From positions 9,567,961 through 9,631,960 of the forward strand of contig OZ025258.1 in NCBI GenBank assembly GCA_964019135.1: a stretch of DNA of 64,000 nucleotides. The letters run 5' to 3'. Of this stretch, positions 11,590 to 23,500 are shown one piece after another. Made by a program: the position numbers and the translations under genes. The notes beneath the pieces were generated by a model that was given only the letters and a program-made list of their open reading frames with translations, had not been told where the DNA came from and did no database searches. The DNA comes from Arenicola marina. Its lineage: Eukaryota > Annelida > Polychaeta > Arenicolidae. The first letter of the stretch is position 1, and the number at the start of each line of letters is the position of its first letter.

Positions 11590-14500
11590 TCACTGCTTCG
11601 CTGTCGCCCCTCCTCCCGCCGCCCCTCCCTGCTCCTCCATGGCGAGTTGTCTGAGGCAGGAGGCCACCACCGCAGTCCAGCCGGTCTGATGGCTGTCGGC
11701 AACAAACAGAACACGAGACACCTGATTAACAACAAACAGAAAACGAGACAACTGATTCTCAACAAACAGAAAACGAGACAACTGATTCACAACAACATTC
11801 AGAGGGCACTGATAATCACTGAGATCATTCATGCACTGGCGGGCAGGTCAGGTTGGTTGGTTATTCAGGACGCTTTAACCGCGCTTGGCCATATCGCGTC
11901 AATGGGGGGTGGCAGAGTGGAGCCATGTCGCCGGGGGTAATCCCCTACTCTTTGCGACGAAAGACATGGGATCATTATCCTGCGACCACACAGACATGGC
12001 CACAGCGGGGCGCGAACCACCGATCCAGAGCACTCAAGGCGAGCGCTCTAACCCACTGAGCTATCGGGCAGGCCCCGGGGCAAGTCACGAAGGGGGGATG
12101 GGGGTGGACTTACGGGAACGCCAGCCCCGCATGGAAGGCAAGTCTGAATAGGGCAACGTAAATGGAAGGCAACAGAAGAACTTAAACAATGTCTAAGCAA
12201 ATTTGCACGTCATCATATTGCAATAATGGTGAACAAATCGGTATAAGTTAAATAAATAGGACTATTTGATTCGTTCCTTAGCAACGAGACTCGCGCGAGA
12301 CGGGCACGTGACTGACCTGGCGCCGAGTCCTCGCCCCGAGTCTCCGTGGAAGTACTCGTAGAACAACACCAGGTCCTTCCAATGTTCATTCTCCGCGTAC
12401 TGGGGGGCGCCACCTATATTTAAAACAATGAAGAAGCCTTTTTATGGTTACCAATCGTAAAATTTATGGGAGCGTAATTATAAATAGCGTTGAGGTGAAC
12501 CTGCTCGCTGGCAATCACTTCCAGAGGAATTCCCTCGTTAAATATCATAATAATAATAAAATATTTCTTTAGGGACATAATTAAATATTTCTTTAATGAC
12601 GTAATTAAATATTTATTTAAGGACATAATTAAATATTTCTTTAATGACGTAATTAAATATTTCTTTAAGGACATAATTAAATATTTCTTTAAGGACATAA
12701 TTAAATATTTCTTTAATGACGTAATTAAATATTTCTTTAATGACATAATTAAATATGTCTCTAATGACATAATGAAATATGTCTTTAATGACATAATGAA
12801 ATATGTCTTTATTGACATAATGAAATATTTCTTTAATCCCATAATGAAATATTTCTTTAATGACATAATTAAATATTTCTGTAATTAAATAATAAATTGG
12901 TTTTTATTAAATCATTTCATCATGTAAGAGAAAAGAGCATCTTCCTTTGAAATAATAAATAATGAATATTAATAATAAAATATTTCTTTAATGACATTAT
13001 TAAATATTTCTTTAATTAAATAAAAAAATTGTTTTTATTAAATAATTTAATCATATAACAGATAGGAGCACCTTCCTTTGAAATACAGAAGATACAAAAA
13101 AGGTCATCCACGTAAACATTTCCGCCCGTTAACGAGTCTACGAGAAGTTGTTCTGTACCGTGGCAGGGTCGATTCCCCCGTGGGTCGGCCTGGAAGAGGC
13201 GGGTCATGCGTCGGCTCAGCTCGTCGGACACCTCCTTCAGGTTCATGCGGCGCCCTGACCCCTGGGGGCACTCCAGCGTGACGTCATCACCGTAGAAGTA
13301 GTGGTAGCGTTTCAGCACCGTCATAATCAGGAAGTTCACTAAAACATGAACGACGACATATATGTTGTCTGCTGGCGCGAACCACCGTGATAATAAATCC
13401 GGATTATAGGATCAAATACCTATGCCTGGTACCTGGAATAAATCAGCATTATGGGATCACTTTACAGTGCCTGGTGCTGCGTACCCCCTCCCCCACACAC
13501 TCTCCGATCGCCGGTCACCATCAGAAGGGGTTACATGTTGGTGGTGACAAGACTTCTCGCAATAGCCACCGGTGCCAGAAGAAACAAATGTGATTGTGAT
13601 TGGACGTGATATCATTGGAGATCTGTCACTAACCTCTATAGTGACATATAACACATACTGCGACGCAAAACAGTTTCATCTCAAAGCTCATATCTAATGT
13701 CTCATATCCAACATTATATAGAACAAGAATATTGGGAGCCGCCACAGTTCAGTTGGTAGCACGGTTAGCTCATTACCAGCGAGCCAGGTTCCACCATCGC
13801 ACGTTTTGTTGGGTAACTGAGAGGTGTGTCTGGTACTTTGTGTCGCACATCATTCATCTCTCATTATTTCAGGATAAGGTTATTTGCCAGGAAATGGAAA
13901 AAAACTACAAGAACTGATGTTTTAAGCCGTTGTTGTACACACCTTATGGCTAAACTGGGCCCTCCTTACCAGGTGTAACATGCGGAAGTGTCCCCCCCCC
14001 CCACGCGCAGCTGTCCCCCTTATATAAATTACATGATATTGAGACCCTCTCCGCTCCATGTGTTCGTACGGTGCCATTATGATAGATACAGGGGAGGCAT
14101 CTCCGCATGGGGGGGCAATCCCGCATAGCACACCGGTGTGGTTGGGGCATGTATACATAGTTGGTTGTATATTCAGGACGCTTTCACCACTTTTTGGTCA
14201 TATCGTCTCAATTGGAGAAAGAAGGGAGAGTGGAGCCATGTCCCGGGGGTAAGCCCCTAATCTTTGCGAAGGATGACATGGGATTTTTATCCTGCGACCA
14301 CACAGACATGGCCACAGCGGGGCGCGAACCACCGATCCACGTGTCGTTAGGCTCTCAGGTGGCCAGACCACTCAAGGCGAGCGCTCTAACCCACTGAGCT
14401 ACCGGGCCGGCCCCGCATGTATACATAAAGCTAGCACCAGTTCATTGGGGCACTGACGTGTCGGCCACTTACTGCACAGCCAGATGGGTCCCCTCCAGTT

Positions 14501-17500
14501 GCTGTTGCCCCCGAACAGGTAGGTGTCGGACTCGCCCGGGGTATACTGGACACGGTAGTTCTCTCCGCCCACGTCCATCTCAAAGGGGTGTTCAGCATGG
14601 TACTGCACGGCACAACGAGCAACACTGATACCGCAGGCAATGGCAATGTATACAGGATATGGCAGTAGAGCAGTGTTAATTAGATAATGGCGGCACTCCA
14701 GTTAAACCCAAATACAATGGAATAAACGCAATTTCTGCTTACTACATATCACTGTTGATAACACACCTTGGAGAGAGAACCGGTGCGCTGGTTGACAGAT
14801 ACTCATAGCTCACGTTGGACCAGGGCCCTATTTCACGAACATAGTTCAGCCGGATAAGGGGCTTAGTCGGCTAAACTGCGTTCGTGAAATCCGCCACAGA
14901 ACTGTTCGCTCACCTTGGAGAGGGAGCGGATGCCGTAGGGTGAGAGGAACTCTTCCTCATCCAGCATGCTCTGCAGCACCCTGACCAGCTGGTCCTTGGT
15001 GGGGATGGCTAGCATGAAGCGCTGGTCGTTCTCGCAGTCCATGAACGTAATCTGACAGGTGAAGAGCGGTGGTCAAGTCACTATACAATAGACGGATCCA
15101 CACTCCGACACTAAGCCCCGCCCACGCTCGAGTCCTTTCTCCATAATCGTGAGTATGAAATTGACAATCATAGCTGATGGTAGGTGCAAGTAAGAAGTAT
15201 TCATCTCTGAAACTGACAACGAAATGACATGCTGCTTTGTTTGACCTTTTTCCCCCACATAATTGGATAAAAGCAACAGTGACGTCCGTGAATGATTGAC
15301 AGCCTCGATCGGTCTATTCATCACTGGTCCGTGATAAGCAGCACATTCCAACACGTGGACAGCAGTGTCCTTCGTGAACGGTAGAGCTTTGGACCGTCAA
15401 AAGAAGACCAGGTCATCACGAGCCTTTCTATGAGAGGCTTCATGAAATAAACGATTGCAGAAATAAAAAGTATTCAAGTATATGGCATCAGTAATACCTA
15501 AAAACGTTTCTATTTCGTCAGTGGCTAAAAAAAGTATTTGTGCATCTTAAACACTTGGTGCCAAGCGAAAACTCCTTTAGCTCATTTTCTTCTTGTGTGT
15601 TTCCTCGCTTATATTATCGTGCCCATAAAGTAGAAGCGAATACTTGTTCCACTTATTTTCGCACCTACCAATTTAAATTCTGGAAGCGAGGAAAGTGACG
15701 TCAAGCGGGAATACAAACGCATGCGCTTTTACATTGTGACTAAGGCTCCCTCTGCTGATGTGCTTGACTAAAAAACCCTCAACCATGAGAACAATACACG
15801 CCCTCGACAACAAAAGTCTACGCATTTCATTAAAGATCAATTGTCAGTCGTGTGACATCAATGGGGAATTTTCAAATAACGGTCAGCTGCAATGATCCAA
15901 CAAAGAATCCCGTTTTGCGACTTTTGACGAACACATTTATAGTAAAACACATTCTCATTCGTTTATCTTCCATAAACAAAGTTAACTTTGAAATAAAAAC
16001 GTGTCACCAACACTTTAAACAGAAAATATGCGACCATAATGATCAGACACAATCAACATTTGACCACGTGAAATGACTCCATTAGTACACGTGTCATAGG
16101 CCAACATACGGGCACCACCCCACAATGCACTGGACGCATAATAAGATAAAACACTTCCGGATCCTGACCCTGTTGGCGAGGTCCTTCCGGTTCTCCAGGA
16201 ACCACATCGTCCGCTTGTAGAATCCGGGCAGCTTCTGGATGCTGGACTTCTCCAGAACGAGGCAGGAGAAGAGCGGCACCAGGCCGACCAGGGAGCGGAT
16301 CCGGAGAGGGCGGGACTGGCCGTCCGGGAGCTTCAGGTGGTCGTAGTAAAACCCGTCCTCCTCGTTCCACAGTCCTATACAGAACACAGAGTCACGTGGT
16401 CACCCCTCTACAACGCTAGATCATGGGATGTGAGCTAGGCGCTTGCTGGAGAAAGTAGATCCTAGATCGGTCAAGTGAATATATATATATATGACTCTTC
16501 AAACAGACCATCTTATGTCCAGCAATGTTATGAATAAGCCATTTGGGATCGCTCCATAACCTGAATTCTGACCCTATAATAAATGCCAAGGCCCCACGAC
16601 CCATCCATATTAACTATCGCGCGTCATATTTTACATTTTAGAATCAGGACTAAAAGTATCTCAAAATTATGATGCATATATGGTTTATATTTCGTTGAGT
16701 CTGTAAAATAACAGTTTCAACATAAAACTGCGCGGACTAGTTTATCGCACCCAGACGTCCTAGCGAGTCACGGTCGACATGACACAAAATACCGAACAGC
16801 GAATAGGCGCGCATGAATATAAAGCCGGCCACCAACTTCTGCTCCGGTGAACAAATTTGCTTCTCTCCGGATAGCCCACAGCCTTTGATGATTTAAACTC
16901 ACTACAGAATATACTTATTTGACATGGAAAAGAGATTGGTAATATAAAAATGACAGAACATAGTGCGTTAATACATGTATGTTTTTCGGTGTTGGATTCG
17001 ACTCCTCACCCTGGCCTCCCTGTTGGTTCATGGCGTCCACAATGGCGATGAAGTGCTCGAAGAACTTGCTGGCCATGTCCTCGTACACTGGGTCGGTCAG
17101 CGCCAGCTCCAGCGAGATGTTCAGCATGATGATAGCATAGAAGGCCATCCACGCCGTGCCGTCAGCCTGAGGACAGCCACAACAACACCGGGAATTCAAC
17201 GCTAGATTCAAGGCTACCAGGGCCACAAGGAATTATTGAAGGACCATAAGGCGTCATAGTTAAGAAATATATGCATATAGAAGAGAGAGAGACGACATTT
17301 CGCGACATAATTCCCGCGCCTTAAAACGACAGCAGACGACATTTCGCGACATATTTTCCGCGCATGAAAACGACAGCACGACACGTTTTACGATATATTT
17401 CCCGCGCCTTAAAACAAGAGCAGACGACATTTCTCGACATATTTCCCGCGCCCATTAGGCAAGAGCAGACGATATTTTTCAACATATTTCTCGAGCCTTA

Positions 17501-20500
17501 AAACAAGAGCGGACGACACTTTTCACGACTTTTTCCCGGGCCTTGAAACCAAAGCAGACGAAACTCCAGCGTTACTTCGCGCGCCTTAAGACGAGAGCAG
17601 ACGACATTTGTGACCGGGCGCTAACCTGTTGCAGGTACCCGCCTGTCGGTAGCGGCTTGGAACGGTCGAACAACCCGATGTTATCCAGCCCCAGGAAGCC
17701 GCCGGCGAAGATGTTCTTTCCCTCCGGGTCCTTCCTGTTCACCCACCTACATGGACGCATACATATATGATCGTACTACGAAAGATGGGTCTATGTAAAT
17801 AATTACGCATAAAATCGGATGTTAAAGACAATTCGGCGGAATTACGACGATACATGCGTATTCAAAGTTTAGGTTACGTTCAGAATAGCGTCCACATTTT
17901 CTCACATGTCCAAGGAATATTTCAATTTTCATGCAAGAACCATTTATTAATTTCAAATTTATAGCACCACGCAAAATTCGTAATTTCAAGGCATGTAACT
18001 TTGGGTAAATAATATAATAACAACATGCGTATTAAAAGTTACGGTTACGTTCAGAAAAGCGTCCACATTGCCTCACATGTCCAAGGAATATTTCAGCTTT
18101 TATACAAGAATAATTCATTTATTTCAAATTTATAGCACCAAGCAAATTTACTAGTAATTCTCTGGCACGCAATCGCAAGAGTCTTCATCGGCCATAGATA
18201 TGATAGATATCTGCCATGTCTATTCATGTTATTAATGTTAAGTAAAGATAAAATCTACTGATTCCAAGTACGTCCACGTGCTCTGAATCATTTAGATGCG
18301 GCAGTGCATAGGTATACGCTCAGTGTACTGTTACATGCTTCAACGTTTATCTGGGCATCGGACGCGGGCACCAGGACACAGTTACCATGGTTACCATGTG
18401 AAGTTGAGCAGTAGTTTCTGGAAGCAGCGCGCCAGGAAGACGTTGTCACGGCGACCACGTGGTCCAGTCAGTCGCCAGACCTCCAACACGGCCAGCGCGT
18501 GCACGGGGGGGTTCACGTCATCAAAGGCAAACTCGTAAGCCGGGATCTGGACAGTCCAGTATAATATGGGATGGGATGTGTGTGTGGGGGGGGGGGGGGG
18601 GGGGAGGGGGAGGAGAGATTCCATGCAGTAATTTATTTCATTCAAAATTGAAAATGGTTTAAGCGCGATTTTGTTTGTTAATATTAATGTAATCGAACGC
18701 AGTAGGGTTAAGCGCGATATTTTTGTTAATATTAATATAGCCAAAGACAATATTATAGGCCTAAACGCGATATTTTTCTTAATATTAAATTGGTCAAATG
18801 CATGAGTAATAACAAAATCATTTGTATGATATATGGGAAGTTAGTAGTTTGATATCGTAAATTGATGCAATGGGGAGCAGTGCGCATAACGTCCTACAGA
18901 AGGAATACCGACAACAAATTGTGCGCACAAACGCGAGAAAGTAACACGAGAAAACCTATTTCAGGATATACAGCGAGTGAGAGGATTGCAAGTGGTAGGA
19001 TGTAGATTGTTAATGTTACAAGCGATATGGACAGGGACGAGACAAAGATAATATAGGCAGATATTACAATGATATTACATAGGATGCGGTGTCGCCAAGG
19101 CTGGAGGAGAAGCAATGAAGCGGAAACAGGCGGGGTGGGAAAAACAGAAGCCGCGAGAGGCAATGACTGTAGAGACAGTGACTGTAGAGATAGTGACTGT
19201 AGAGACAGTGACTGTAGAGACAGTGACTGTAGAGACAGTGACTGTAGAGACAGTGACTGTAGAGACAGTGACTGTAGAGATAGTGACTGTAGAGACAGTG
19301 ACTGTAGAGACAGTGACTGTAGAGACAGTGACTGTAGAGATAGTGACTGTAGAGACAGTGACTGTAGTGACTTTAGGGACAGTGACTGTAGAGACAGTGA
19401 TTGTAGAGCCACTGACTGTAGAAACAATGACTATAAAGACAAAGTCTGTAGAGACTATAGGAGACCGTTTAAGCAGGTTGAGTGGTGTTGTACCTGGCCG
19501 TTCGGGTGCATGTACCACTCCCTCAGGAACAAGGTCAGCTGGTCCTTGGCGAAGTCAATGTCGATCTCCGCGAAGGGAATCATGTGGAACGCCAGGTCCC
19601 ACGAGGCGTACTGAAACCCAAAAAGGCGGCGTACTGAAGACATGGCGTACTGAACACAAGGCGTACTGAACGCATGGCGTCCTGAAGCATGGCGTACTAA
19701 ACACACGTCGTACTGAACACATGGCGTACTGAACGCAAGGCGTACTGAACGCAAAGCGTCCTGAACGCATGGCGTACTGAACACAAGGCGTACTGAACAC
19801 AAGGCGTACTGAATACAAGGCGTACTGAACACATGCGTAATAAACACGTGGCCTACGAAACTCATGGCGTACTGAACGCAGGTCCAACTGAACGCATGGC
19901 GTACGGCCCACATGGCGTTCTGCACACAAGGCGTACTGATCTCATGGCGTTCTGCACACACGGCGTTCTGCACACAAGGCGTACTGAACTCATGGCGTAC
20001 CGAACGCATGACGTACTGAACACATGGCGTACCGAACACATGGCGTACTGAACACATGGCGTACTGAACACATGGCGTAGGATCCTACACAACTACGGCA
20101 TACGGCACAACGAAAAAAACGAAAAAAACACTTACCCACGGATACTCCCACTTGTCCGGCATGGAGATGACGTCACGGTTGAAGAGGTGCATCCAGTCAT
20201 GGTTACGTCCCTCCTGGCGCTCCTCGGGAGGCTTGGGGGTGTCTGGATCGCCCTGTATCCAGTCCTTAATGATGTAGTGGTAGAACTGCTTGCTCCAGAG
20301 GAGGCCGGCGTACGCCTGGCGCGCCACCAACCGGTCATCTGGGCTGGCGTTCTTGATGATCTGCCATACACGATTTCGCAATATTATACGCCATCTTGGA
20401 AAAAGCATGACTGGCGCAAAGAGCTCTGGAAAATACTTTGGTGTCATCCTTTTCCACTGAGATAAATGCATGTACCACGTTCCCAGGTTATAGGGGAGGC

Positions 20501-23500
20501 ATGTCCAAAAATTAATGAGCATGTCTATATCCAGAACACATAACTTTTCACTACACTTTCATACACAATCTTATGTTTAATTGCGGACACCATATGTTGT
20601 CATGCGATGACGCCATCTTGACATCTCGCAAAGACAAAAATAATATCCAGAACGCATTGCACATGCAGTGGCGCCACACAGTGAAATAATCTGGACTATA
20701 ATTGGCAAAGTCGCCTTTGAAGAATTAGCTTTTATATATACCCCCCCCCCCCCGCCTTCCGCCTGGATCGGACTTTGTGACAACGAGCATAATTTTCTCC
20801 ACCCGTTGAAAAGTCCTAAACAAGTGTAAAATGTTGATTATCTGCATTTTTGCGTTGATTTAAATGGATCAAGTTTAATTCAAGTAGCCGTGGTGGTTTT
20901 GTCTGGGATTAAAGTTTACAATAAAGTGAAAACGAAACGACAGATTAATTACCTTCGAGTAGAAAACATCGGCCTCCACTTTCCGCAAGCGGAACACCTC
21001 ATCGAAAGCTGCCTTCCCGAAGCACTGGCCTGGTGCCTCTGCCTCGTGGTACAATCTACACCTGACGGAGACGCTACCGCCAGGGGGCACTGTCAGTTTG
21101 AAGTGGGCGCCGACCTTGGTGCCCACGGACTTCGGGTTGATGGCCGCAGTTTCTCCTATACACAGAGTTAGGGAGAGACGGAGGGAGGCGACTAACGTTA
21201 GGACGGTCAATGGACGCGATGGCCATGCAATGACGCAGTCTCTCAAATACACAGGGTGTGGCTGGAGGCAATTAGGACAAGTTGGGACTGGATGTACCGG
21301 CCATGCCTTCCACACCCGTCCACGACCAAGGCCAACCACATGTATTTATTAGTCACATGTCCTTCTCTTGTCCATTTTTTTTGCATTTCATTTATCGTCT
21401 CTCAAAAGCGGGATCAGTGTTTGACGTGGCATAACAAGCGATTTGTCTGACCGTTTTGCTCCAAAATTCCGTACTTAATGTACCATTACAGCATCACAAA
21501 TAACCAGAGAAAACACACCCACCATCAATGAGATATCGGTGGAAAGCATCCCGGGAATACTTGGTATCGCCGTCCCAGTTGTAAAGCTTCTTGGTGTTGG
21601 TTTCGTTTTCTGTGAACCAGAGTTCCGGATCCTGACCTTGAGGATCCTTGTCCACTTCCCAAAAGGTCACACCTGACAAGGATAATCCGGAAGAGTCGTG
21701 GTAAGACCTTGCCAACATGTCTTATCGAAGAAAGGTCAACTCTTTATGGTTACGGTTGGTTGTACATGTATATTCAGGACGCGTTTGGTCATACCGAGTC
21801 AATGGCAGAAGGAAGGGAGAGTGCATAGAGCCATGTCCCCAGGGGTAACCCCTACTCTTTGCGAAGAAAGACATGGGATCTTTATCATGCGACCACACAG
21901 ACATGGCCACAGCGGGGCGCGAACCTAGGTTTATACATTACTACTGACCTAGGCTCTCGTGACGTCCGCTCACTTTCCCCTTGTCCACTTTCCTCATCCG
22001 GGGCCTCATGGTACACCCCTGTAAAACGGACAGAATGTCCACATAAAGGCCATGAAAGACATTACCGTCAATAAATTTAGTTTGTAAAATTTAGTAAGTT
22101 TATTTTTTTAAGTTGTCCTTACAGTTTGCAGAAAAGTTGATGTCTTCTTACTTAACAAGTATATCTAACGACAGCTAGGTAGAGAAAGCAAATATATGCA
22201 ATGGCAAATAGAGACAATATAGTGCCGTATGTAATTATACAGCTGATACAGACTTACAGCTGCGCATTGGTAACATATTGTTAAATGCTGATGTATTCAC
22301 GTTCGCTCCGCCAAAGAGTGTTGGATAGTTCAGTAAGATGTGGTAACCTCTATACGTCATACCGCGACAAAGGGAAGGGTCAGGGCATACAGGAGCCAAG
22401 TCCATGGGAGTAACCTCTGCTCAGTCACGAAAAGTTTGCATCAGATTATTCTGTCGTCCCATAGTGTCTGAGTAAATATTATGGTTAGACCAACCCCTAC
22501 TCTTTGCGAAGTTGACGCTATCAGAGACCATGATTTCAATTGATAACCTTATGCACTTCAGAGGCGGATCCAGGAATTTGAAAAGGGGGGGGGGGTTTGG
22601 AACTCTTTGGAAAATTTGACGACCGGATGGGAGTGGGGTCCACTGAAAATTTCGCTTGAGGGGGGGGGGGGGTCCACGCAGCCTCAGATAGCGCTTTTTC
22701 TCCAAAAAATGGAGGGGGGTTCCACGTCTCAGATGGCCTAAATTTTGCATTGAAAAAACGGCATCATTCCTCAAAAGGGGGGGGCGGGGCCCTGAACGCG
22801 CCCTCTGGATCCGCCCTGCCACTTTATATGCCATGAAATAGTGAACTGCATAAGAAAGCTTAGCCGTACCTCGTGGCGACACCCCCAGCTCCAGGTGTTC
22901 CGGTACCAGACTGTCGGGATCACGTGGACCGTGGCGGTCTCGGGACCCCGGTTACACACGGTGTATTTACAGAGGACATCATTCGGGGACGCCTTGGCAT
23001 ACTCCGCGAATACGTCCCAGTAACGGCTCTCCGCAAAGGCCTCTGACGTCATCAATACCGGGGCAACCATTATTCACGTGACACGCCATGCTTCATACTT
23101 CATCTCACTCATTCATAGGCACTCGATCGGTACTTTTATAACTTAATACCCGGAAGGGTACAAGATATTTTTTGCTGTATTAAATACACAGAGCTCGTTA
23201 TTTTTAAGTTTTGTTCTTGCAAATGAGCAAGAAATTACAGTTGATTTGATCGTTTTTTAGGAATCTTGTAATTCGTCCCCGGCCCACAGCAGCGGTAAAA
23301 GCGGAACGTGCGTAGCGCCACCGTGCGGGGAGCTTGTACTCTTTTATGAACAGTTCTAAAAACGACTACATGATCATTTACATATTAAAATTGGCATCAG
23401 TGTGTCAGTCTTGCATAATTTACAGCTACCATAATTAATCTAACTAACATGTACTTGTTAACGTATCTAGGCACATTTACATCATGATATATATAGTAAA

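Noticed and set aside
12420-12866. 148-residue ORF with LKKYLIMS repeats
   Set aside because: AT-rich 24-bp tandem repeat in a GH63 intron.
19069-20057. ORFs of 124-200 residues ([22 protein letters not shown] repeats)
   Set aside because: Translations of the 15- and 16-bp arrays flanking GH63 exon 9.
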